From NCBI GenBank assembly GCA_947484105.1, contig CANKON010000068.1, positions 1 to 7,520 on the forward strand: a stretch of 7,520 nt of DNA, written 5' to 3'. The notes under the pieces were generated by a model that did no database searches, was not told where the DNA came from, and was given only the letters and a program-made list of their open reading frames with translations. This stretch comes from Methylococcaceae bacterium. GTDB taxonomy: Bacteria > Pseudomonadota > Gammaproteobacteria > Methylococcales > Methylomonadaceae. A program made the translations under genes and the position numbers. How positions within the stretch are numbered: the stretch's first letter is position 1; the number at the start of each line of letters is the position of its first letter. Below are positions 1 to 6,547 of the stretch, one piece after another.

Positions 1-75
1 AAATCGCCTAAAAATGTAAAACCTGAAAAACCGCCCGAAATTCCCGCTTTGTGCAAACAACTTTTGAAAAATTAA
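1..75 (+). CDS. 3' end of an unidentified reading frame
   Basis: Frame 1 is open from the window edge to a TAA at 73-75 and encodes a 24-residue Lys/Pro-rich tail ending CKQLLKN, while the other two forward frames are soon closed. It stops 15 bp before the preferred dapF start, which fits an upstream gene in the same operon. In enteric relatives the gene before dapF is the small lipoprotein gene lptM (yifL), and in others it is lysA. The Lys/Pro-rich tail would suit a short lipoprotein such as LptM better than LysA, but no lipobox or other diagnostic motif is visible. An open stretch of this length could also be chance. Confidence 0.35.
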   Translation, partial: KSPKNVKPEKPPEIPALCKQLLKN

Positions 76-90
76 CCCTTTAGAATGCTT

Positions 91-915
91 ATGAAATTCA
101 CAAAAATGCACGGCTTAGGCAATGATTTTGTTGTCGTCGATGCAATCAATCAACGTATCACCTTAACTGCAAAAAAAATCCGTTTTATGGCTGATCGTCA
201 TACGGGAATAGGTTTTGACCAGCTTTTAGTTGTCGAGAAAACGTTGCAAAAAAATGCCGATTTCAAATATCGAATTTTTAATGCTGATGGTTCAGAAGTC
301 GGGCAATGTGGCAACGGCGCACGTTGTTTCGCCCGATTTGTGCGTGATAAAAAATTGACTGATAAAAACGAAATTGTCGTTGAAACCAAATCGGGGCAGC
401 TCGTTTTAACGTTTACAGACGACGATTTAATCACCGTCAACATGGGAATTCCCAAACATTTACCTGTTGAAATCCCCATGATTATGGAACAAGAAGCGCG
501 TTTTTATACCGTGAATGTGAATGGCGTGGAAAAGGCTTTTGGCGCGGTTTCTATGGGAAACCCGCACGCTGTTTTGCAAGTAAATGATATTAAAACCGCC
601 CCCGTTGAAACGATTGGTACGGCTCTCGAAAGTCACAAAATTTTCCCTGAACGTGCGAACATTGGTTTTATGCAAGTTGTCGATAAAAATTCGATTAAAT
701 TGCGCGTTTTTGAACGCGGAGCGGGTGAAACTCAAGCCTGCGGAAGTGGCGCGTGTGCAGCGGTTGTGATTGGAATTGAACAAAATTTATTAAGCAACGA
801 AGTCAAAGTTGAATTGCCTGGTGGCGAATTAAATATCAGTTGGGCAGGACGTGGCGAACCTGTTTTTATGACGGGGGCGGCAGTGTCTGTATTTGAAGGA
901 TTTATTGCGTTATGA
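91..915 (+). CDS. dapF: Diaminopimelate epimerase DapF
   Basis: DapF interconverts LL- and meso-diaminopimelate in the cytosol, the penultimate step of lysine synthesis and the source of the peptidoglycan cross-linking residue. The sequence starts with the family signature [13 protein letters not shown]. It contains both halves of the PLP-independent two-cysteine active site: Cys73 in QCGNGARC and Cys217 in QACGSGACA. Other conserved blocks are FNADGSEV (63-70), VSMGNPH (153-159) and PERANIGF (186-193). I chose the ATG at 91 over the in-frame ATG at 85, because it gives 274 residues and places both cysteines at the same numbers as in E. coli DapF. No strong Shine-Dalgarno sequence is visible, so translation may be coupled to the upstream frame. 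The 3' end overlaps the DUF484 start by 4 bp (ATGA). Confidence 0.97.
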   Translation: MKFTKMHGLGNDFVVVDAINQRITLTAKKIRFMADRHTGIGFDQLLVVEKTLQKNADFKYRIFNADGSEVGQCGNGARCFARFVRDKKLTDKNEIVVETKSGQLVLTFTDDDLITVNMGIPKHLPVEIPMIMEQEARFYTVNVNGVEKAFGAVSMGNPHAVLQVNDIKTAPVETIGTALESHKIFPERANIGFMQVVDKNSIKLRVFERGAGETQACGSGACAAVVIGIEQNLLSNEVKVELPGGELNISWAGRGEPVFMTGAAVSVFEGFIAL

Positions 916-1697
916 GCGAAGAATTGGAAAAATCAGAAAAAAAACCACGCAAACCGCGCGTTATAAAGCCCAAAGAAACCGCCGAAAAAGTCGAAAAAAC
1001 AAAAGTTGTTAAAGCCCAAAAAACAGCAGAAATCAGTGCGGTACAAGTCGCGAATTATTTAAAATCGCACCCCGATTTTTTTATCGAAAATGTGCAATTG
1101 CTTGAACATTTAAGTATTCCACATCCGAGCGGTGTCGCGGTTTCACTGATTTCAAAACAACTTGAATTATTCCGCACACGTTCGCAAGAAATGGAAAATC
1201 AGCTGCTTGAATTGATTGAAATTGCACGCGGTAATGACACTGCAATGACGCGAATGCACCAATTAAATTTAGCGTTACACGACGCGCAAACGATTGAAGA
1301 AGTTGTGACGAATTTAAATATCGTTTTGACGGAGTATTTCTTGACCGATTTTGTGGCGATTCGCTTAGTTCAAACTGAGCCGCCGACGAATTTACACAAC
1401 GTTTTTATTTCGCCTGACAGTAAAGATTTAAAACCTTTCGACAACGAATTTCGCACAGGCAGACCGACTTGTGGCAAATTAACATCGACGCAAGCCCGTG
1501 TTTTATTTGGTTTTCAAGCTAATGAAATAAAATCTTGTGCAATTATTCCGATGTTATTCACAGATTTAGAAGGCTTACTCGCGATTGGCAGTCGCGACGA
1601 TAATCGTTTTCATGCCAGCATGGGACATTTATTTTTAACTCAAATGAGCGAAGTGATTGCCACACGCTTAATAACCCTTTTACAACAAGAAAAATAG
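912..1697 (+). CDS. DUF484 family protein (YigA-like)
   Basis: This 261-residue cytosolic protein belongs to the DUF484 family, whose genes commonly follow dapF in Gammaproteobacteria. The molecular function is not established, but the fold is GAF-like. The N-terminal half of the domain is seen at about 41-100 ([15 protein letters not shown], then a helical segment with [18 protein letters not shown]). The GAF-like half carries the typical [14 protein letters not shown] (187-200), SCAIIPM (208-214), [14 protein letters not shown] (221-234) and a closing [13 protein letters not shown] helix. Unusually, residues 1-38 form a basic, low-complexity extension with 11 Lys, 2 Arg and several Pro, probably disordered. 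The start is supported by GAAGGA at 895-900 inside dapF, 11 nt before the ATG, and by the 4-bp overlap with dapF. An A8 run at 937-944 lies near the start of the gene. Confidence 0.93.
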   Translation: MSEELEKSEKKPRKPRVIKPKETAEKVEKTKVVKAQKTAEISAVQVANYLKSHPDFFIENVQLLEHLSIPHPSGVAVSLISKQLELFRTRSQEMENQLLELIEIARGNDTAMTRMHQLNLALHDAQTIEEVVTNLNIVLTEYFLTDFVAIRLVQTEPPTNLHNVFISPDSKDLKPFDNEFRTGRPTCGKLTSTQARVLFGFQANEIKSCAIIPMLFTDLEGLLAIGSRDDNRFHASMGHLFLTQMSEVIATRLITLLQQEK

Positions 1698-1699
1698 TT

Positions 1700-2215
1700 A
1701 TGTCACTCACAACTTCCTATCTCAAATTATGCTTATTTAAAAGCGATCCAACGACGTTAATGCCAACTCGTGGCTTTTCTTATAACACCATTATTTTTTA
1801 CATGATTTCAGGAATCATTGTAGAAGGTTTAATCGCCGATTTTGCTGATGGGTCGTTGGAAGTTTCATTGCGTGCGTTGATGGCATTTTCAGCGGTAGCA
1901 ACGTTTTTAATTTTCCAAGAAAAAAACATTTTATTATTTCAGCGTGTTTTTACCGCCATTTTTGTTTGTGAAAATTTCATTATGACATTGGCGATTTTGT
2001 GTGAAGTGTTAGATTTTTGGTTAGTCACCATTCACTACGAATACCACGATGCTGTTGGTATTGGGCTAGCCGTATTTTTAGTGAGCTGGTATTTGGGGAT
2101 TGTCGCCTATATTTTGCGTCGCTTTTTTGCTTACAGTATTAGCAAAAGTTTAACGTTCGCATTCAGTTATTTCATTTTAACTTACGGCATTCCAATGCTG
2201 TTCATGGATATTTAA
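1700..2215 (+). CDS. Polytopic inner-membrane protein of unknown function
   Basis: This is a 171-residue hydrophobic protein with four or five predicted membrane helices at about 29-46, 57-73, 83-106, 118-139 and 150-168. There is no signal peptide and no catalytic motif that I recognise. The N-terminal segment YLKLCLFKSDPTTLMPTRG resembles the start of small uncharacterised proteobacterial membrane proteins, loosely like Yip1-type proteins, that begin with a short amphipathic LxLFRxGPxxLP-like stretch. That likeness is from memory and is weak. The gene begins 2 bp after the DUF484 stop and ends 3 bp before the sulfatase-fold gene, so it is almost certainly cotranscribed and possibly coupled to both. 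Its position next to a membrane-bound phosphoglycerol-transferase-type enzyme hints at an envelope role, which is inference only. No good Shine-Dalgarno sequence precedes the ATG. Confidence 0.85.
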   Translation: MSLTTSYLKLCLFKSDPTTLMPTRGFSYNTIIFYMISGIIVEGLIADFADGSLEVSLRALMAFSAVATFLIFQEKNILLFQRVFTAIFVCENFIMTLAILCEVLDFWLVTIHYEYHDAVGIGLAVFLVSWYLGIVAYILRRFFAYSISKSLTFAFSYFILTYGIPMLFMDI

Positions 2216-2218
2216 ATC

Positions 2219-4120
2219 ATGCGTTCAGCATTATTTTCAAAGTCACGCTTCAGCATTTTGGGCTTATTTTTACTGATCAATTTGGTCACATTTGCGCTGC
2301 TTCGTGTCGCGTTACTCGCTAAACAATGGGTAGATATTGATACGCCGTTTTATCAAATTACTTACGCATTTGGCATGGGTATTATTTACGATGTCGCGTT
2401 TTACAGTTATTTTTTAATTCCATTTACGTTGTATTTGCTGTTAATTCCAAACAGTTTGTATCAAAAAAAGTGGCACAAATGGTTTGTGTTTTCAGGATTT
2501 TTGCTGAATTTGTATGGGTTATTTTTCTTGATTTTGTCGGAATGGACATTTTGGGATGAATTCGGCGTGCGCTTTAATTTTATTGCGGTCGATTATTTGA
2601 TTTACACACATGAAGTCGTGCAAAACATCATCGAATCGTATCCGCTGGGCAAATTATTAACCGCGATTTTGATAATTACAATTGCGTGTTTTTGGCTGGT
2701 AAAAAGCACGTTAGCCATCACGTTTTACGCAACAGAATCCTTTGCACGTCGAGCCAAAATTGCAGGAATTTTGTTTTTATTGCCCATTTTTAGTTATTTC
2801 GCAATTGGCAAAACGACTTACCAGTTTTCCCAAAATACCTATTTAAACGAAGTTGCCGCAAATGGCGCGTATCAATTTTTCTCTGCTTTTCGCAATAATG
2901 AACTTGATTATCGCCATTTTTATCGTTTGGGCGATGATGAAACATTATCCGCACAAATCAAAACTGAATTAGGTGCAAATGGCGATGGTTTGTACAACAT
3001 CAAACGCGAAATAAAAGGGCAAGGCGTAGAAAAACGATTAAATATCGTTTTGATTACAGTTGAAAGTTTAAGTGCGGATTATTTAACGAAATTCGGAAAC
3101 ACTCAAAAAATCACGCCTTTTATGGACGAATGGTTCAAAGAAGGCGCGTTATTCACAAATTTTTATGCTGTTGGCACGCGCACGATTCGTGGGTTAGAAG
3201 CGTTGACACTTTCAATTCCGCCAACAGCGGGACAATCGATTGTGAAACGTCCTGATAATGAAAAACTGTTTAATTTGGGTTATGTTTTAGCGCAACGCGG
3301 TTATGACACAGCGTTTTTATACGGCGGACGTGGTTATTTCGACAATATGAATGCTTTTTATTCTGGCAACGGTTATCGAATTGTTGATCAAACCGAATTT
3401 ACCGACGAAGAAATGACATTTAAAAATGCGTGGGGTGTTTCCGATGATGTGATTTTTAATCGAACAATCAAAGAAGCCGATAAAGATTTTGCTGAAAATA
3501 AACCGTTTTTCTTTCAAATCATGACGACGACAAATCACCGTCCATACACTTATCCAGAAGGAAAAATTGATATTCCGTCGGGTTCACGAAAAGAAGGCGG
3601 CGTGAAATACACCGATTTTGCGATTCGAGAATTTATCAAAACCGCAAAAACGAAACCTTGGTTTGATAATACGATTTTTGTGATGGTTGCGGATCATTGC
3701 GCGGGTAGTGCGCGAAAAACCGAATTGCCTGTTGATAAATATCAAATTCCACTATTTATTTACGCACCCAAACACGTTCTTGCCGTTGAAAATAAAACGC
3801 TTTCGAGTCAAATTGACGTGGCACCGACCATTTTAGGATTGTTGAATCTGAATTATGAAAGCCAATTTTATGGACAAGATATTTTCAAAATGTCGCCCGA
3901 AAAAGGTCGCGCGTTGGTGAGTAATTATCAAAAATTGGGCTTGTTCAAAGACAACAAATTGGTAATTTTATCACCGCAACAAAAAATTTCAGTTGTCGAA
4001 GAACCGCTTGGAAAACATCTGGATTTAAAATCGGATTCGCAACCTGATTTAGTTAGCGATGCAATGAGTTATTATCAGTCTGCGGATTATATTTGGACGC
4101 ATCGATTGAGCCGTTATTAA
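2219..4120 (+). CDS. LTA synthase/phosphoglycerol transferase family protein (sulfatase fold)
   Basis: This 633-residue inner-membrane enzyme has about five N-terminal helices (roughly 11-33, 50-77, 87-107, 146-166, 180-197), a linker, and a periplasmic alkaline-phosphatase/sulfatase-type domain from about 272 to 550. Residues matching the LtaS active site are visible: Glu282 in LITVESL as metal ligand, a nucleophile Thr in GTRTIRG (Thr322 most likely, Thr320 possible), His440 in TTNHRPY, and Asp492-His493 in VADHCAG. The WG of WGVSDD (405-410) also fits the family. Relatives transfer phosphoglycerol or similar groups to glycolipids or glucans (LtaS, OpgB/MdoB). Gram-negative bacteria lack classical LTA, so the acceptor here is unknown, perhaps a periplasmic glucan or an envelope glycolipid. 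It is less like the phosphoethanolamine transferases (EptA). It is the last gene of the dapF-led run and is followed by a hairpin. Confidence 0.9.
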   Translation: MRSALFSKSRFSILGLFLLINLVTFALLRVALLAKQWVDIDTPFYQITYAFGMGIIYDVAFYSYFLIPFTLYLLLIPNSLYQKKWHKWFVFSGFLLNLYGLFFLILSEWTFWDEFGVRFNFIAVDYLIYTHEVVQNIIESYPLGKLLTAILIITIACFWLVKSTLAITFYATESFARRAKIAGILFLLPIFSYFAIGKTTYQFSQNTYLNEVAANGAYQFFSAFRNNELDYRHFYRLGDDETLSAQIKTELGANGDGLYNIKREIKGQGVEKRLNIVLITVESLSADYLTKFGNTQKITPFMDEWFKEGALFTNFYAVGTRTIRGLEALTLSIPPTAGQSIVKRPDNEKLFNLGYVLAQRGYDTAFLYGGRGYFDNMNAFYSGNGYRIVDQTEFTDEEMTFKNAWGVSDDVIFNRTIKEADKDFAENKPFFFQIMTTTNHRPYTYPEGKIDIPSGSRKEGGVKYTDFAIREFIKTAKTKPWFDNTIFVMVADHCAGSARKTELPVDKYQIPLFIYAPKHVLAVENKTLSSQIDVAPTILGLLNLNYESQFYGQDIFKMSPEKGRALVSNYQKLGLFKDNKLVILSPQQKISVVEEPLGKHLDLKSDSQPDLVSDAMSYYQSADYIWTHRLSRY

Positions 4121-4128
4121 ACATATTT

Positions 4129-4163
4129 GAAAACGTCAAAGCCGTTTTGAGGTTGACGTTTTC
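4129..4163. terminator. Candidate bidirectional terminator between convergent genes
   Basis: An 11-bp perfect inverted repeat (GAAAACGTCAA at 4129-4139 and TTGACGTTTTC at 4153-4163) encloses a 13-nt loop. It lies 8 bp after the stop of the phosphoglycerol-transferase gene and 7 bp beyond the stop of apt, which converges from the right. The stem is AT-rich at its base, so the T-run is part of the hairpin on either strand rather than a separate tail. That makes it a plausible but not textbook intrinsic terminator serving both directions. Confidence 0.65.
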
Positions 4164-4170
4164 GATGCGT

Positions 4171-4689
4171 TTAATCTTCGTGCAACAATGAATGTACGCG
4201 ATAATTAGCTAATTTTTCGCGTCCATTTAAAAAATCCAATTCAACCACAAACGCTAATGCCGCGACCGTTGCGCCGAGTTTTTCAACCAATTCACAACTT
4301 GCTTTTGCCGTGCCGCCTGTTGCGAGTAAATCGTCAATTAACAAAACATTGTCGCCCTTTTCAAACGCATCAATATGCACTTCCAACGTCGCGCTGCCAT
4401 ATTCCAAATCGTACGAAACGCTTTGAACGTCGTAGGGCAATTTGCCAGGTTTTCGCAACGGCACAAACGGCAAGCCCATTTCCCACGCCACCAAACTTCC
4501 AAAAATAAAACCACGAGCTTCCATTCCCGCAATCACGTTAATGTTGCTGCCTAAAAAGGGTTGCATTAGTTGATGAACGGCGAGTTTTAATGCCGCTGGA
4601 TCTTTTACAAGCGGCGTAATATCTTTGAAAATAATTCCTTCTTTTGGAAAATCGGGAATATCACGAATTTTGGATTTTAATCTGTTCAT
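4171..4689 (-). CDS. apt: Adenine phosphoribosyltransferase
   Basis: Apt salvages adenine by joining it to PRPP, giving AMP and pyrophosphate in the cytosol. The 172-residue length is normal for the family. The PRPP-binding signature is VLLIDDLLATGGTAKA (115-130). Upstream are the adenine-site region near IPDFPKEGIIFKDITPL (11-27), the GMEARGFIFG block (55-64), and the loop from RKPGKLPY to the Tyr-rich SYDLEYG segment (79-98). The C-terminus ends in HSLLHED. The ATG lies 2 bp after the stop of the coiled-coil gene. Its best ribosome-binding site is AGGA (TCCT on the + strand at 4701-4704), 11 nt upstream inside that gene, so translation is probably coupled. It is the promoter-distal gene of the leftward permease / coiled-coil / apt run and ends at the shared hairpin. 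Confidence 0.97.
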   Translation of the reverse strand: MNRLKSKIRDIPDFPKEGIIFKDITPLVKDPAALKLAVHQLMQPFLGSNINVIAGMEARGFIFGSLVAWEMGLPFVPLRKPGKLPYDVQSVSYDLEYGSATLEVHIDAFEKGDNVLLIDDLLATGGTAKASCELVEKLGATVAALAFVVELDFLNGREKLANYRVHSLLHED

Positions 4690-4691
4690 TT

Positions 4692-5033
4692 TTAAAACAT
4701 TCCTACAAGTTTAAGAAGCATGGCTGTAATTAACGCAATTTGTAAAAAACCTAAACGAATAATTAAAGCTGTTGTATCCGCGCGAGATTTTTCGATTTGA
4801 ATAGATAGTTTCAGTTCTAACTCTTTCAAATCACGTTTTGTGGCATCTTCTAATTCTTTCAAATCACGTTTTGTGGCAACTTCATCTAATTTGTAATCGT
4901 GCCTTGCTTGTTCAACCGCTGCTGTCGCGGTTTTGCTATGCAGATTTGCAATCAATTCAGATTGTTGTTCATTGAATCCAACACTTTTGAGTTCGTTATA
5001 AAACTCGTGAATGTTTAAAACAGTCGCGCTCAT
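4692..5033 (-). CDS. Small coiled-coil protein with C-terminal membrane anchor (DUF1640-like)
   Basis: This 113-residue protein has an N-terminal helical region (NIHEFYNELKSVGFNEQQSE), a charged coiled coil at about 38-83 and a single hydrophobic helix at about 89-111 near the C-terminus. The layout (FYxxLKxxGFxEQQ..., a heavily charged coil with TKRDLKELE units, one terminal TM) resembles bacterial DUF1640/CCDC90-type proteins, a family related to the mitochondrial calcium-uniporter regulator MCUR1. The bacterial function is unknown and no enzyme motif is present. The coil contains a perfect 11-residue repeat, ATKRDLKELE(D/L), twice in tandem. The start is well supported by AAGGAG (CTCCTT on the + strand at 5039-5044), 5 nt before the ATG. 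It sits 13 bp downstream of the permease stop and 2 bp upstream of apt, so it is cotranscribed with both. Confidence 0.85.
   Translation of the reverse strand: MSATVLNIHEFYNELKSVGFNEQQSELIANLHSKTATAAVEQARHDYKLDEVATKRDLKELEDATKRDLKELELKLSIQIEKSRADTTALIIRLGFLQIALITAMLLKLVGMF
4815..4878 (-). repeat. 33-bp tandem repeat inside the coiled-coil gene
   Basis: A 31-nt unit at 4815-4845 recurs at 4848-4878 with one mismatch (C4821 against T4854), a period of 33 bp. It encodes two consecutive 11-residue (hendecad) units of the coiled coil. Near identity at the DNA level, including third positions, points to a recent in-frame duplication rather than convergence on coil-favouring residues. Confidence 0.9.
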
Positions 5034-5046
5034 TGTTTCTCCTTTT

Positions 5047-6024
5047 CTAATTCAAACGTACACGCGGATCAACCAACGTGTAAGAAATATCCGTCAATAA
5101 TAGCCCGAAAATATAAAGCACTGAACCTAAAAACACCATTGCCCGCACAATCGCAAAATCTTGGCTACTAATTGCATCAATCGTGTAACTCCCCAAACCT
5201 GGAATACTGAAAAAGGATTCCATAATTAAACTTCCCATAAAAAGCAGCGGTAAAATCACAACGACCCCCGTCAAAATCGGAATCATTGCATTGGGCAAAA
5301 TGTGACGAAACAGCGTTTGCGTTTCAGTCAAACCTTTGGCACGAGCCGTGCGAACATAATCTTTTTCTGCTTCTTCCAAAAACAAAGTTTGATACCAACG
5401 CACACCAGATCCAATGCCTGTAAAAACGCCAATCACCACAGGTAAAATCAGAAATTTAATCATCGCCAGCCCATCGTCATAACCAGAAATGGGTACGAGT
5501 TTTAACACTTTCGCAATGAAAAATTGCCCACTGATAATGTAAAACAACGACGAAATAGACATCAACATTACACACAAAATAATGCCTGTTTTTTCGATAG
5601 CACTGCGTCGAAATAACACCATGAATAATGCTGAAACGATATTTACAACCAAACCTATCAGAAGCGTTGGCAACGCTAACGCTAAACTCGGCATCGCGCG
5701 TTCTTGAATATCCGCACCAATATTGCGTCCACTGTCTGACGTGCCGAAATTAAACAACATCAAACCGACGGATTTAGTATAAAAAATCGTTTCGGTGAAT
5801 TGCTCGCCACCGTCAACATTGGGATTCCATAAAAGCGGTTGGTTGTAACCGTGTTGCTGTTTCCAATTTTGAATGGCTTGCTGAGTGACATGTTTTTGTC
5901 CGAGTTGCATTCGCGCCATATCATCAGGGCTGTTGACGATGAAAAACAGCGTAAATGTTAGAACATTTACCGCAAATAATAACGGCAAAGCGTAAAGCAA
6001 TCGTCTAATAATATAGCCAATCAT
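5047..6024 (-). CDS. ABC transporter permease, DppB/OppB type
   Basis: This is an inner-membrane subunit of a peptide/nickel-type ABC importer (BPD_transp_1 family). With the chosen start it has 325 residues. It shows the canonical N-terminal helix MIGYIIRRLLYALPLLFAVNVLTF, a periplasmic segment with an LFNFGTSDSG-like motif, and further helices at about 112-136, 146-172, 190-205, 250-272 and 293-312. The EAA loop for the ATPase reads EEAEKDYVRTARAKGLTE (217-234) and is followed by HILPNAMIPIL. The C-terminus SYTLVDPRVRLN is typical. An in-frame ATG at 6081 would add 19 residues, but it lacks a ribosome-binding site, whereas the ATG at 6024 has AGGGA 8 nt upstream. The gene leads the leftward run; neither the second permease nor ATPases adjoin it in this window. 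The substrate (peptide, nickel or other) cannot be read from the sequence. Confidence 0.93.
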   Translation of the reverse strand: MIGYIIRRLLYALPLLFAVNVLTFTLFFIVNSPDDMARMQLGQKHVTQQAIQNWKQQHGYNQPLLWNPNVDGGEQFTETIFYTKSVGLMLFNFGTSDSGRNIGADIQERAMPSLALALPTLLIGLVVNIVSALFMVLFRRSAIEKTGIILCVMLMSISSLFYIISGQFFIAKVLKLVPISGYDDGLAMIKFLILPVVIGVFTGIGSGVRWYQTLFLEEAEKDYVRTARAKGLTETQTLFRHILPNAMIPILTGVVVILPLLFMGSLIMESFFSIPGLGSYTIDAISSQDFAIVRAMVFLGSVLYIFGLLLTDISYTLVDPRVRLN

Positions 6025-6117
6025 AAGATTAATCCCTGTCGTAAAATCGGTGAATTCTAACACGCGGCTCAACTTTATCATTTGCGTTAAGGGAGGCTAT
6101 CACCTAGTATTCACGTC
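6025..6117. promoter_or_regulatory. Divergent promoter region between the permease and the 133-aa gene
   Basis: This 93-bp gap separates two divergent transcription units and must carry promoters for both. Leftward, TAGAAT (complement of 6054-6059) is a fair -10 but lacks a convincing -35. Rightward, TTGCGT at 6082-6087 and TAGTAT at 6105-6110 are spaced by 17 bp, but together match the sigma-70 consensus poorly and would leave almost no leader; TATCAT at 6076-6081 is a better -10 without a -35. GGGAGG at 6091-6096 looks like a Shine-Dalgarno sequence but ends 21 nt before the ATG at 6118. The individual boxes are weak guesses; the region call rests mainly on gene orientation. Confidence 0.45.
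6033..6037 (-). promoter_or_regulatory. Ribosome-binding site that decides the permease start
   Basis: On the minus strand the bases read AGGGA, 8 nt before the ATG at 6024. The alternative ATG at 6081 has no purine-rich match upstream, so 6024 is the likely start. Confidence 0.6.
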
Positions 6118-6519
6118 ATGATTTTACGAATTCGCCCTTATTTAATTTTTTTACTAGTGTTGTTGCAATTAGCGGCACCGCTAATTCACGCCCATAAAAA
6201 TAGTGAAGCGAATTGGGGTATGTCAGTACATTTGCCAGAATTTGAACAAGTCAACACGCTGTTAAAACACGCTCCTGAATTTATCGCTCAAACCCATCAC
6301 GACGGTGAAATTGTTGCCATGAGTACAGGCATCAAAAACGACGCAGTTCAACTTTTACAAACTGAAAACACTGTTTTTATGTTGTTAATTAGTTTGTTTC
6401 TGATGGCGAAAGTGACACAAAAACCGTGTGATTTTTCGTTTCAAACCGAACCCATTTCCAATTCGTACTTTTTCAATTTAATTCTTCCTCGCGCTCCGCC
6501 ACGTTTCTACGCTCGTTAA
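6118..6519 (+). CDS. Small exported/membrane-associated protein of unknown function
   Basis: This 133-residue protein has a basic N-terminus (MILRIRPY) and a hydrophobic stretch at 8-23 ending in APLIHAH, which could be a signal peptide or an anchor. A soluble middle part contains several His (24, 26, 38, 51, 60, 61) including THHDGE. A second hydrophobic helix lies at about 84-98, and the C-terminus is PRAPPRFYAR. I do not recognise a named family. Short exported proteins ending in a RAPP-type tail are, as I recall, often encoded just ahead of TolC/RND metal-efflux genes, which fits the TolC-like gene 62 bp downstream. A role in metal binding or sensing is inference. The start is uncertain: no Shine-Dalgarno sequence is well placed for the ATG at 6118, and GGGAGG at 6091-6096 is too far upstream unless a rare upstream start such as ATT at 6109 is used. 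Confidence 0.75.
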   Translation: MILRIRPYLIFLLVLLQLAAPLIHAHKNSEANWGMSVHLPEFEQVNTLLKHAPEFIAQTHHDGEIVAMSTGIKNDAVQLLQTENTVFMLLISLFLMAKVTQKPCDFSFQTEPISNSYFFNLILPRAPPRFYAR

Positions 6520-6547
6520 TTGTTACGTCACGCAATGCTGGTATGCT
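6520..6547 (+). promoter_or_regulatory. Possible extended -10 promoter ahead of the TolC-like gene
   Basis: TTGTTA at 6520-6525 and TATGCT at 6542-6547 are separated by 16 bp. The -10 is preceded by TG at 6539-6540, which makes it an extended -10. Each hexamer matches four of six sigma-70 consensus positions. Transcription would begin near 6554, about 28 nt before the TolC-like ATG. The hairpin described at 6530-6553 overlaps it, so the two readings compete. Confidence 0.4.

Noticed and set aside
64..86. TTGAAA and TAGAAT as a dapF promoter
   Set aside because: The spacer is only 11 bp, and no other -35 lies 16-18 bp upstream of TAGAAT; dapF is more likely read from further upstream.
171..178. 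A8 run in dapF as a possible phase-variation or frameshift site
   Set aside because: The reading frame continues without disruption with conserved residues on both sides, and A-runs are expected in an AT-rich genome; dapF is also usually essential.
198..783. Antisense and alternate-frame open stretches (198-479 -, 460-783 -, 584-769 +) within dapF
   Set aside because: They lie entirely inside dapF, which has full family motifs; their translations show no domain, signal or ribosome-binding site.
3317..3538. 73-codon antisense frame inside the sulfatase-fold gene
   Set aside because: It shadows the conserved catalytic domain, and its composition follows the complementary codons of that gene.
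4257..4532. Open frames opposite and overlapping apt (4257-4508 + and 4338-4532 -)
   Set aside because: apt is unambiguous here; the overlapping translations are Arg/Pro- or Trp/Arg-rich with no family resemblance.
6025..6081. 19-residue N-terminal extension of the permease starting at the ATG at 6081
   Set aside because: No ribosome-binding site there, and the family N-terminus (hydrophobic helix right after Met) matches the ATG at 6024 with AGGGA 8 nt upstream.
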